NCBI GenBank assembly: GCA_948436975.1
Contig: CAOJJB010000013.1
Span: 1-51,371 of the forward strand
Direction of reading: 5' to 3'
Length of the DNA: 51,371 bases
DNA from: an uncultured Clostridium sp.
GTDB lineage: Bacteria > Bacillota > Clostridia > TANB77 > CAG-508
Made by a program: the position numbers and the translations under genes. Shown here piece by piece: positions 25,691-34,066 of the stretch. Within the stretch, counting starts at the first letter, position 1, and every line of letters begins with the position of its first letter. A model generated the notes under the pieces. That model did no database searches and had not been told where the DNA came from. It worked only from the letters and a program-made list of their open reading frames with translations.

Positions 25691-26534
25691 ATGAAAGAGT
25701 TAGATAAAAACGAAAACTATACTAATCAAAGTTTTGAAGAGATAAAGCACATTGATGAAAATGGAGTTGAATATTGGTATGCAAGAGAATTAATGAAAGT
25801 TTTAAGCTATAAAGACTGGAGGTATTTTGATGCAGTAATTGAAAAAGCAAAGATAGCTTGTCAAAACTCTGAGATAACTGACATTGACCATTTTGTTGTT
25901 GACAACAAAATGGTAGAAATAGGTTCTAATGCTAAAAGGGAACAAAAAGATTATAAATTAACACGATATGCTTGCTATCTTATAGCTCAAAATGCAAATC
26001 CAAGGTTAAAAATTGTAGCTCTTGCACAAACATATTTTGCAATTCAAACTAGAAAACAAGAAATTAGTGAAAAAGAATATACTTCATTAACAGAAGATGA
26101 AAAGAGATTTTATCAAAGAAACTTAACTAGAAAAGGTAATTATTCACTTAATCAAACAGCTAAAAATGCAGGAGTTAAGAATTTTGATAAATTTCATAAT
26201 GCTGGATATAAAGGTCTATACAATGGAGAAACGGCTGATGATATTGCCAAAAGAAAAGGATTAAGATATAGAGAAGATATTTTAGACAATATGGGAAATG
26301 AAGAACTTGCAGCTAATTTATTTCGTATTACACAAACAGAATCAAGATTAAAAAGAGATAAAGTTGACACTGAAAAGAAAGCTTGCGATACTCATAATAA
26401 AATTGGAAAAATAGTTAGAAAAGCGATTAAACAAGCAGGACGGAACTATGCCAGAAGAATTGCCTACACCTAAAAAGAGTTTGAAACAGTTGGAAAAAGA
26501 AAATAAGAAAAGTTTGAAAAAGCCACTGAAATAA
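25691..26534 (+). CDS. dinD: DinD-like DNA-damage-inducible protein, +1 frameshift at CGG
   Basis: DinD-family proteins carry a Bro-N-like N-terminal domain (YWYARELMKVLSYKDWRYFD) and are damage-induced in E. coli, where DinD inhibits RecA-mediated strand exchange. The frame from ATG 25691 runs to codon 251, a CGG at 26441-26443, then ends ten codons later with non-family sequence (TAA, 26471). If the C is skipped, the frame continues GGTMPEELPTPKKSLKQLEK to TAA at 26532-26534, the C-terminus I expect for DinD; the full product would be 280 residues. Coordinates cover the restored product. A single-base sequencing error is the alternative. A weak GGAGATGAG site precedes the ATG. Confidence 0.85.
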
Positions 26535-26598
26535 AATAAATGGAAAAATATAATCAAAGAGTTTTTGAAAGAGGTTGTTATCATTTGGGAGCAGATGT

Positions 26599-27723
26599 AT
26601 GGATAATAGTATAAATGAAAGTAGATTTTTAGAAGAAATAAAAAGTGCTAAAATAGTCAACAAAGTAAATAAATGTGATGATGATATATTAGAAGTATTA
26701 AGAAATTTAATTTATTTAGAAGAATTAGATAAAAAAGGTGGACCAGATTATGTATATAAACAGTATTATTTTGAAAAGTTTTCTATTGACAGTTACGAAA
26801 GAAAGTATAATAAAAATCATAAAAGTTTTTCTAGAGGAAAAGTAATAAAAAACAAAGTAGATAGAAAATCAAAATATAAAAGCAATATATTTGGTACTTT
26901 AACTTTCTCAGATGAAGATATTAGAAGCAATATAAGATATATGAGAAAAAACTTAATTGATATGGTAGAACAAAAATTATTAAGGCTAAATACTTATAAA
27001 ATAAATTATTCAGTAGGAAAAATTTTTGGATTGATAATAGAAGTTGAAGATTTTTGCCAAGTATATACCAATGATAAAAGAGAATATTTTTCAAGAATAG
27101 TAGATACAAAAGGATTAAAATTAGAAAAATACGAGATTTATAAAGACTATAATTTAGTAAAAGAGATACAAAAAATTTGTGATAAAAAAGTTGATATATT
27201 AATATTTAAAGATAATACTAGTTTTGGAAATATAATGATAAATTGTATAGATTTAAGAAACAAAATAATAAAAAGTGAAATGATAGTATATCCCAATAAA
27301 ATATTTCAAATATGTAAAGGATCTCCAATAATAGTAAGTATGAGGCAAATAGAAAATACCAATATACAATATAAATCAAATAAAAATTTAGAAAGTAAAT
27401 ATGAAAAGATAAATATAGATGGAATAGAATTATATAAATCTTCAGAACCAAATGTATATAGTGATAGTAGGAAGAATTTCTTTTTTGAAACAACTCAAAA
27501 TAGGATTGCACTTAATCCTAATATAACAGCAGAAGAATTTTTAATGTATTTCAGTACAATTATAAAAGAAGAATTAATTATTAAAGACATAGATGAAATT
27601 GTAAAGTTAAAAAGACAAACGCCAATGCAGTCATATATTCATTTAAGTTTAAAGAATGGAAATGGAGTTTATAGAATAAATACAAATAGAAAATTATATT
27701 TCAAATTCTCAGAAATATCATAA
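26599..27723 (+). CDS. Hypothetical protein
   Basis: I do not recognise this protein of about 374 residues. It is charged and soluble, Lys, Asn and Ile rich, without signal peptide or membrane segment. A basic stretch lies near residues 65-95 (RKYNKNHKSFSRGKVIKNK). The start is set at ATG 26599, with GGGAG nine bases upstream; the TTG at 26575 touches the end of a purine-rich site. It lies after dinD in an island-like region, with slightly different composition from housekeeping genes. It may be a defence or mobile-element cargo gene, but nothing proves that. Confidence 0.7.
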   Translation: MDNSINESRFLEEIKSAKIVNKVNKCDDDILEVLRNLIYLEELDKKGGPDYVYKQYYFEKFSIDSYERKYNKNHKSFSRGKVIKNKVDRKSKYKSNIFGTLTFSDEDIRSNIRYMRKNLIDMVEQKLLRLNTYKINYSVGKIFGLIIEVEDFCQVYTNDKREYFSRIVDTKGLKLEKYEIYKDYNLVKEIQKICDKKVDILIFKDNTSFGNIMINCIDLRNKIIKSEMIVYPNKIFQICKGSPIIVSMRQIENTNIQYKSNKNLESKYEKINIDGIELYKSSEPNVYSDSRKNFFFETTQNRIALNPNITAEEFLMYFSTIIKEELIIKDIDEIVKLKRQTPMQSYIHLSLKNGNGVYRINTNRKLYFKFSEIS

Positions 27724-27770
27724 TACATAGGAAACATATTATTAAAACATATAGAATTTGTGAAAGCAAC

Positions 27771-27985
27771 TTGAAAAATATAAAAATTTATGTTAAATTA
27801 AAAATAACAGTTAGGGCGAAAAATTTCAAAAGTGAGTATACATTTCTCTGAAACTATTGCTATAACTGATTTTGAAATGGATAATAAGGTGCTTTTGTGC
27901 AAGGTGTTTTTCGCATACGTCCTTCGCTAAGGCATCAACGACATATCTGTTCGAACTGAATTGAACAGATATATATGAAGATCAA
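27771..27985 (+). ncRNA. Structured intergenic region, candidate small RNA
   Basis: The 460-base gap between the unknown gene and the leu promoter has a stretch richer in G and C than its surroundings. A long stem closes 27816-27823 (GCGAAAAA) with 27907-27914 (TTTTTCGC), with CAAAAG/CTTTTG inside it (27827-27832 and 27892-27897). Two smaller hairpins follow: CCTTCGCTAAGG (27921-27932) and ATATCTGTTC/GAACAGATAT (27943-27972). A weak promoter (TTGAAA 27771, TTAAAT 27794, 17 apart) lies in front. I match it to no known RNA family; a mobile-element end is the alternative. From 27986 to 28183 I see only weak repeats. Confidence 0.4.
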
Positions 27986-28183
27986 TCAGTAAAATGGTTT
28001 TTTTCTAGCAATTGTTTCATAAGTATTTCAAATTTTTTCTTAATATGAAAAATACTGATATGGTAGGTACAATCAATTCCATTAAGCTTTAAGCAGAAGA
28101 AATGTTTTTAGTGAATTGATTTATGCTTAAAAAGTTGTAAAGCTAGAAAATAATTAAGTAATTATATTTAGCAAAACTTTTTA

Positions 28184-28212
28184 TTGACAACAACAAATAA
28201 TTATGATATATT
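28184..28212 (+). promoter_or_regulatory. Promoter of the leucine operon
   Basis: Perfect TTGACA (28184-28189) and TATATT (28207-28212), 17-base spacer, about 30 bases before the leader peptide start. Confidence 0.7.
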
Positions 28213-28242
28213 AACAAAAATTGCAAAGAAAGAGGTTAAAAA

Positions 28243-28359
28243 ATGGCAAAAATAGTAGTAAGTAACATAACACTATTACTCTTATCTCTATTATTAAAAA
28301 ATAATATAGAGATATTTTGTGATATGCAAAAATACTTACTAAGAGGGACCTCAAAATAA
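28243..28359 (+). CDS. Leucine operon leader peptide
   Basis: A short ORF of 38 residues with AGAGG seven bases before its ATG. Residues 10-18 are TLLLLSLLL: seven Leu codons among nine, using CTA, TTA and CTC. Further on are KYLLRG and stop TAA. The Leu run is placed exactly over the first arm of an attenuator, as in leuL-type leaders of enteric bacteria. The peptide itself need have no function: ribosome stalling at the Leu codons when charged tRNA-Leu is scarce would set the RNA fold. No homologue is claimed; the identification rests on layout. Confidence 0.8.
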   Translation: MAKIVVSNITLLLLSLLLKNNIEIFCDMQKYLLRGTSK

Positions 28360-28468
28360 TAGAAAGCATATAAAAAATAACACAAAAAATAAATTAAACT
28401 GAAATATATATAATAAAACAAAACACATCTCTATATTAATTATAAAAGAGATGTGTTTTATTTTATTT
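28283..28468 (+). promoter_or_regulatory. Leucine attenuator
   Basis: Four segments form exclusive pairs. Segment 1 (28283-28295, over the Leu codons) pairs with segment 2 (28300-28314). Segment 2 (TAATATAGAGAT, 28302-28313) is a perfect 12-base complement of segment 3 (28427-28438). Segment 3 overlaps the first arm of the terminator: AAAACACATCTCT (28420-28432) with AGAGATGTGTTTT (28447-28459), then ATTTTATTT. Stalling on segment 1 frees segment 2 to pair with 3 and prevents termination; fast translation lets the terminator form. The structure is read directly; the regulation is inferred from the trp/leu paradigm. Confidence 0.8.
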
Positions 28469-28524
28469 GTATAAAAACTATATGAAAAAGTGTTAAAAAT
28501 AGAAAAGAAAGGAAGGAAAAAAAC

Positions 28525-29788
28525 ATGGGAATGACAATGACACAAAAAATACTAGCAAAAGCAGCTGGTAAAACAGAAGTAAAAGAAGGGGAGTTGATAA
28601 TGGCTAACTTAAGTCTTGTTTTAGGTAATGACATAACAAGTTCAGTAGCAATAGACGAGTTAAACAAAGTAGGATGCAACAAAATATTTGACAAACAAAA
28701 AATAGCATTAGTTCCAGATCACTTTACTCCAAACAAAGACATAAAATCAGCAATGCAATGTCAAAAATTAAGAAAATTTGCTGAAAAAAATGAAATTGAA
28801 AATTATTTTGAAATAGGAGAAGTTGGAATAGAACATGCATTATTACCAGAAAAAGGACTTGTAGTAGCAGGAGATTGTGTAATTGGAGCAGATTCACATA
28901 CTTGTACATATGGTGCTTTACGGAGCATTTTCAACAGGTGTAGGATCAACTGATATGGCATATGGAATGGCAACAGGGAAAGCATGGTTTAAAGTACCAA
29001 GTGCAATAAAATTTGAACTTAAAGGAAATTTAAGAAAAAATATAAGTGGAAAAGATGTAATACTTCATATCATAGGAAAAATTGGAGTAGAAGGTGCAAG
29101 ATATAAATCTATGGAATTTACAGGAGAAGGATTAAAAAGTTTAAGTATGGATGATAGATTTACTATGTCAAACATGGCAATAGAAGCAGGAGCTAAAAAT
29201 GGAATATTTGAAGTAGATGAAAAAACAATTGAATATATGAAAGAACATAGTAAAAAAGATTATAATGTATATTCAGCAGATGAAGATGCACATTATGATC
29301 AAATAATTGAAATAAATTTATCAGAGATTGATTATACAGTAGCATTTCCACATTCTCCAGGAAACACAAAAACAAAAGAAGAATGGGGAGAAATAAAATT
29401 AGATCAAGTTGTAATAGGATCTTGTACAAATGGAAGATTTGAAGATATAAAAGCAGCAGCAGAAATTTTAAAAGGAAAAAAGGTAAAAAAAGGAGTTAGA
29501 GTAATTGTTTTTCCAGCAACACAGAAAATTTATCTAGATAGTTTAAAAGCAGGATATCTAACAGACTTAATAGAAGCAGGTTGTGTAGTAAGTACACCAA
29601 CATGTGGACCATGTTTAGGTGGACATATGGGAATTTTAGCAGAAGACGAAGTTTGTGTTTCTACTACTAATAGAAATTTTTTAGGAAGAATGGGACATAT
29701 AACAAGTAAAATTTATTTAGCATCTCCACAAGTAGCAGCAGCCAGTGCAATTGCAGGGAGATTAGTTACACCAGAAGAAATAAATTAG
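28525..29788 (+). CDS. leuC: 3-isopropylmalate dehydratase large subunit, +1 frameshift at CGG
   Basis: LeuC with LeuD isomerises 2- to 3-isopropylmalate through a 4Fe-4S cluster. The first frame from ATG 28525 ends at 28953 soon after codon 133, a CGG (28921-28923). Skipping the C joins it to the second frame and gives [20 protein letters not shown], the family active-site region, and a 420-residue product of normal length. Cluster cysteines are seen in SHTC and in CGPC near residue 360. Both halves are otherwise intact. AGGAAGG precedes the start. Either the ribosome shifts frame here or one base is an error; true inactivation is unlikely given intact flanking sequence. Confidence 0.9.
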
Positions 29789-29817
29789 ATTTAAAATAAG
29801 AAAGGAATGAAAAGAAA

Positions 29818-30301
29818 ATGAAAGTAAATGGAAAAGCAATAAAATATGGAGATAACATTGATACAGATGTTATTATACCAGCTAGATATTTAAATACTTC
29901 TGATCATCAAGAGCTTGCAAAACATTGTATGGAGGATATAGATAAAGATTTTATTAATAAAGTTGAAAAAGGAGATATTATTGTAGCAGGTAATAATTTT
30001 GGATGTGGTTCTTCAAGAGAACATGCACCAGTTGCTATAAAAGCAAGTGGAATTTCTTGTGTAGTTGCTAAAAGTTTTGCAAGAATTTTTTATAGAAACT
30101 CAATTAATATAGGACTTCCAATCTTAGAATGTGAAGAGGCAAATAAAATTGATGAAAACGATAAAATAGAAATTGACTTTAGTAAACGGAGAAATTAGAA
30201 ATCAAACAAAAAATGAAACTTATCAAGTAGCAAGTTTTCCAGAATTTATGCAAAATTTAATTGAAGCAGGTGGATTAATGGCTACTATGAATAAGGAATA
30301 A
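29818..30301 (+). CDS. leuD: 3-isopropylmalate dehydratase small subunit, +1 frameshift at CGG
   Basis: LeuD is the swivel-domain partner of LeuC. The first frame from ATG 29818 contains [15 protein letters not shown] and [20 protein letters not shown], and stops at 30198, three codons after a CGG at codon 124 (30187-30189). Skipping the C continues the frame as [20 protein letters not shown] then [18 protein letters not shown] to TAA at 30299. This is the expected C-terminus and gives 160 residues, normal for the short LeuD type. The neighbouring leuC has the same defect at the same codon, which argues for a shared cause. Confidence 0.9.
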
Positions 30302-30321
30302 TTTATAAAGGAGGTAAAATA

Positions 30322-31389
30322 ATGTCAAATTATAACATAGCAGTAATTAAAGGTGATGGTATTGGACCAGAAATAGTAGATGCTGGTATAAAAGTTTTGA
30401 ATAAAATAGCACAAAAATATAATCATGAATTTAATTATGAAGAAGTATATATGGGAGGATGTGCAATTGACAAGTTTGGAGAACCACTTCCAGATACTGA
30501 GTTACAAAAATGTTTAAATTCAGATAGTATTATATTTGGAGCAGTTGGTGGTTCAAAATGGGATAATGTAGAAAGTAGTAAAAGACCAGAAAAAGGATTA
30601 TTAAAATTAAGAAAAGAATTAGAAGTATATGCTAATTTAAGACCAGCAAAAATTATACCAGTTTTACAAAAAGCATCACCACTAAAATTTGATAATATAA
30701 AACAAGGAGTAGACATTATGGTTGTTAGAGAACTAACAGGTGGAATTTATTTTGGAGAAAGAGGTAGAACCAATAATGATGCTTTTGATGTTGAAAAATA
30801 TTCAATAGAAGAGATAAAAAGAATTACTAAAACTGGTTTTGAAATGGCAAATATGAGAAATAAAAAACTTACTTCAGTAGATAAAGCTAATGTATTAGAA
30901 ACATCTAGATTATGGAGAAAAACAATTGAAGAAATGGCAAAAGATTATCCAGATGTAGAAGTGGAACATATGTATGTAGATAATATGGCAATGCAATTAG
31001 TTTCTAATCCTAGTAAATATGATGTAGTTTTAACATCTAATATGTTTGGAGATATATTATCAGATTTATTAGCAGCAGTTTGTGGTTCAATTGGTATTTT
31101 AGCTTCTGCAAGTGTTGGTAAAACTAAAAGAGGATTATATGAACCAATACATGGAAGTGCACCAGATATTGCTGGAAAGAATATAGCAAATCCAATTGCT
31201 ACAATTACATCAATAGCAATGATGTTAGAGATATCTTTTGGATTAGAAACAGAGGCAAAAGATATAGAAAGAGCTATTGAAAAAGTATTAGAAAAAGGAT
31301 ATAGAACACAAGATATTTATGAAGAAAATGAAAATCAAATAAAAATTGGAACAAAAGAAATGGCAATGAAAATAATAGAAGAATTATAA
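30322..31389 (+). CDS. leuB: 3-isopropylmalate dehydrogenase
   Basis: LeuB oxidises and decarboxylates 3-isopropylmalate with NAD+ to 2-oxoisocaproate. The 355-residue protein shows [17 protein letters not shown] at the N-terminus, the substrate Arg residues in [15 protein letters not shown] and [12 protein letters not shown], the metal-binding Asp region in [17 protein letters not shown], and the NAD-binding [27 protein letters not shown] precedes the ATG at 30322, 20 bases after the restored leuD stop. No in-frame CGG occurs in it and its frame is unbroken. Confidence 0.96.
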   Translation: MSNYNIAVIKGDGIGPEIVDAGIKVLNKIAQKYNHEFNYEEVYMGGCAIDKFGEPLPDTELQKCLNSDSIIFGAVGGSKWDNVESSKRPEKGLLKLRKELEVYANLRPAKIIPVLQKASPLKFDNIKQGVDIMVVRELTGGIYFGERGRTNNDAFDVEKYSIEEIKRITKTGFEMANMRNKKLTSVDKANVLETSRLWRKTIEEMAKDYPDVEVEHMYVDNMAMQLVSNPSKYDVVLTSNMFGDILSDLLAAVCGSIGILASASVGKTKRGLYEPIHGSAPDIAGKNIANPIATITSIAMMLEISFGLETEAKDIERAIEKVLEKGYRTQDIYEENENQIKIGTKEMAMKIIEEL

Positions 31390-31408
31390 AAGAGGTGAAT
31401 TTGGAAAT

Positions 31409-33076
31409 ATGAAGAATTATGAAAAATATAAAAAATTATATGATTGGAAAAAACCTCAAAAAAGAACATGGCCTGATAATGAAATAAAAAAAGCACCAAT
31501 ATGGTGTAGTGTGGATTTAAGAGATGGAAATCAAGCATTAGCAAATCCAATGACATTAGAAGAAAAAGTAGAATTCTTTAAATATTTAGTAAAAATAGGT
31601 TTTAAGGAAATTGAAATAGGTTTTCCAGCAGCATCTGAAACAGAATATAAATTTACAAGATATTTAATAGAAAATAATCTTATTCCAGATGATGTTAAAA
31701 TACAAGTATTAACACAATCTAGAGAAGAAATAATAAAGAAAACTTTTGAAGCATTAGAAGGAGCTAAGAATGTAATTGTACATTTATATAATTCCACTTC
31801 TACAATTCAAAGAAAAGTAGTTTTTAATAAAAATGAAGATGAAATAAAGAAAATTGCAACAGATGGTGCAAAGCTTATTACACAATATATAGACAAATAT
31901 CCAAATACAAATTGGTATTTAGAATATTCACCAGAAAGTTTTACAGCAACAGAAATGGATTATGCAGTTGAAGTAGTAAATGCAGTGCTTGATATTTGGT
32001 ATTCTAAAATTCAAAATAAACCAATAATTAACTTTCCAGCTACAGTAGAATGTTCAACACCTAATATATTTGCAGATCAAATTCAATATATATCAGAGAA
32101 TATAATAAAAAGAGATAAAATGATTATTAGTATTCATTCACATAATGATAGGGGAACAGGAGTTGCAACATCAGAAATGGCAATTTTAGCAGGAGCAGAT
32201 AGAATTGAAGGTTCATTATTGGGAAATGGGGAGAGAACAGGTAATGCAGATATATTAAATATTGCTATGAATATGTATGTAATAGGAGTAAATCCTGAAC
32301 TTGACTTTTCTAAAATGAATGAATTAAAAGAAGTATATGAAAGTTATGTAAAAATGCCAATTAGTCCAAGACATCCATATATCGGAGAATTAGTTTTTAC
32401 AGCTTTTTCTGGATCACATCAAGATGCTATTGCAAAAGGATTACAGTCAATAGAGAAAAATAAAGATGAATTTTGGGAAGTACCATATCTTCCAATAAAT
32501 CCAGCTGATGTAAATAGACAATATGAACCAATTATTAGAATAAATAGTCAATCTGGAAAAGGAGGAGTATCATTTGTTTTAAAACAAATGTATGGTTATG
32601 ATATTCCAAAGGAAATGAAACAAGAAATCGGTTATTTGGTTAAAAACCAATCAGACAAATCAAAAAGAGAATTAAGTGTAGAAGAAATTTATGATGTCTT
32701 TTCTAAAGAATATATTAATAGAGAAGATAAAGTAAAACTTATTGATTTTAATATTAAATTAGAAAATTCAAATTCTACTAATTTAGAAATAGAGATGGAA
32801 ATAAATGGTTCTAAAGTAAAGAAACAAGAAATTGGTAATGGACCAGTTGATGCTTTTACCAAAATATTAAATAAAATTGGATATAATTTTGAATTTAAAT
32901 TTTATACACAAGATGCGCAAGACAAGGCTATAAATCAAGTTGAGAAAGCAAATGCAATTACTTATGTTAAATTAGAAAATGAAAATAAAGAAATTTGGGC
33001 TATTGGTGAAGATAAAAGTACAGTTAAATCTAGTTTACAAGCACTTATAAGTGCAATAAATAGAATGGTTAATTAA
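31409..33076 (+). CDS. leuA: 2-isopropylmalate synthase (long type)
   Basis: LeuA condenses acetyl-CoA with 2-oxoisovalerate, the first step specific to leucine. The 555-residue protein begins with a segment typical of the long (actinobacterial-like) type, WPDNEIKKAPIWCSVDLRDG, followed by GNQALANPM, in which the Arg-Asp pair binds metal and substrate. ISIHSHNDRGTG near residue 243 supplies the metal histidines, and GNGERTGNAD is conserved. The C-terminal 150 residues form the domain that usually binds leucine as inhibitor. AAAGAGGTG precedes the ATG. It lies after leuB, so the operon order is leuC-leuD-leuB-leuA-ilvE. Confidence 0.95.
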   Translation: MKNYEKYKKLYDWKKPQKRTWPDNEIKKAPIWCSVDLRDGNQALANPMTLEEKVEFFKYLVKIGFKEIEIGFPAASETEYKFTRYLIENNLIPDDVKIQVLTQSREEIIKKTFEALEGAKNVIVHLYNSTSTIQRKVVFNKNEDEIKKIATDGAKLITQYIDKYPNTNWYLEYSPESFTATEMDYAVEVVNAVLDIWYSKIQNKPIINFPATVECSTPNIFADQIQYISENIIKRDKMIISIHSHNDRGTGVATSEMAILAGADRIEGSLLGNGERTGNADILNIAMNMYVIGVNPELDFSKMNELKEVYESYVKMPISPRHPYIGELVFTAFSGSHQDAIAKGLQSIEKNKDEFWEVPYLPINPADVNRQYEPIIRINSQSGKGGVSFVLKQMYGYDIPKEMKQEIGYLVKNQSDKSKRELSVEEIYDVFSKEYINREDKVKLIDFNIKLENSNSTNLEIEMEINGSKVKKQEIGNGPVDAFTKILNKIGYNFEFKFYTQDAQDKAINQVEKANAITYVKLENENKEIWAIGEDKSTVKSSLQALISAINRMVN

Positions 33077-33097
33077 ATTTAGAAAGGAAGATTTATT

Positions 33098-33973
33098 ATG
33101 GAAGAAAAATATATTTATATAAATGGAGAATTTTTTGAAGAGGCAAATGCTAAAATATCAGTATTAGATAGAGGATTATTGTATGGAGATGGAATTTTTG
33201 AAGGTATTAGATTATATAATGGAGTAATTTTTAAATGTAAAGAACATATGGAAAGATTATATAATGCAGCAAAAGCTGTTAAAATAGATATTCCAGTTTC
33301 AAAAGAAGAAATGGAAGAAATTGTAGCAGAAAGTTGTAGAAAAAACAAATTACAAAATGGTTATGTTAGATTAATTGTAACAAGAGGAATTGCAGATTTA
33401 AGTTTAGATCCAGATAAATGTGAAAGACCAGAAATTATTTGTATAGCAGGAGATGTTAAGTTGTATCCAGAAGAGTTATATCATAAAGGAATGAACGCAA
33501 TTACATCATCACAAAGAAGAAATAAAGCAACTATTGTAGATCCTCAAATAAAATCATTGAATTATTTAAATAATATATTAGCTAAAATAGAGGCAAATCG
33601 CGCAGGTGCAGCAGAGGCTATTATGTTAAATGAAGATGGAATTGTTACAGAATGTACTGGAGATAATATATTTATTATAAAAAATGGAGTAATATATACT
33701 CCACCAGTTCATGTAGGAATTTTAGATGGTATTACTAGAAATACTGTAATAGATATTTGTAAACAAGCAGGAATTCCAATATATGAAAAAGAATTTACAT
33801 TATTTAATGTGTATTCAGCAGATGAATGTTTCTTTACAGGTAGTGCAGCAGAAATTATTGCTGTTACAAATATTGATGATAGAGTTATTGGTACAGGTGA
33901 AGAGGGATCAATGACTAAAAAATTAAGAGAAGAATTTAAAAAGATAAGAGAAAAGGATGGAAAGAAAATTTAA
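33098..33973 (+). CDS. ilvE: Branched-chain amino acid aminotransferase
   Basis: IlvE transfers the amino group from glutamate to the branched oxo acids, including 2-oxoisocaproate made by LeuABCD. The 291-residue fold-type IV PLP enzyme shows LDRGLLYGDGIFEGIR, the region containing the PLP Lys (IKSLNYLNNILAKIEA), EAIMLNEDGIVTECTGDNIF and the ECFFTGSAAEIIAVTNID region. AGAAAGGAAG precedes the ATG, 21 bases after leuA. As the last gene of the leucine operon it completes the pathway. Confidence 0.93.
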   Translation: MEEKYIYINGEFFEEANAKISVLDRGLLYGDGIFEGIRLYNGVIFKCKEHMERLYNAAKAVKIDIPVSKEEMEEIVAESCRKNKLQNGYVRLIVTRGIADLSLDPDKCERPEIICIAGDVKLYPEELYHKGMNAITSSQRRNKATIVDPQIKSLNYLNNILAKIEANRAGAAEAIMLNEDGIVTECTGDNIFIIKNGVIYTPPVHVGILDGITRNTVIDICKQAGIPIYEKEFTLFNVYSADECFFTGSAAEIIAVTNIDDRVIGTGEEGSMTKKLREEFKKIREKDGKKI

Positions 33974-34004
33974 TATTTTACATTATATTTAGTTTTATAA
34001 TAAT

Positions 34005-34066
34005 AAAAAAAGGAACTTTTATGAACTCTACTTTTTGAGGTATAATTCATTATAGTTCCTTTTTTT
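34005..34066. terminator. Bidirectional terminator between ilvE and a minus-strand gene
   Basis: AAAAAAAGGAACT (34005-34017) pairs with AGTTCCTTTTTTT (34054-34066), with a loop of about 36 bases. A and T runs serve both convergent units. Confidence 0.75.

Noticed and set aside
27218-27511. Minus-strand open frames inside plus-strand genes, rich in Leu, Phe, Tyr and Ile.
   Set aside because: They are the expected antisense reading of AT-rich coding sequence, lack ribosome binding sites and match no family.
24935-28183. Integration site with a repeated tRNA-Leu 3' end.
   Set aside because: I found no second copy of the tRNA end downstream and no integrase gene.
28883-29788. Second part of leuC as an independent gene starting at an ATG near 28883.
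   Set aside because: It overlaps the first part in another frame, has no ribosome binding site, and joins the first part exactly at the CGG site to give a normal LeuC.
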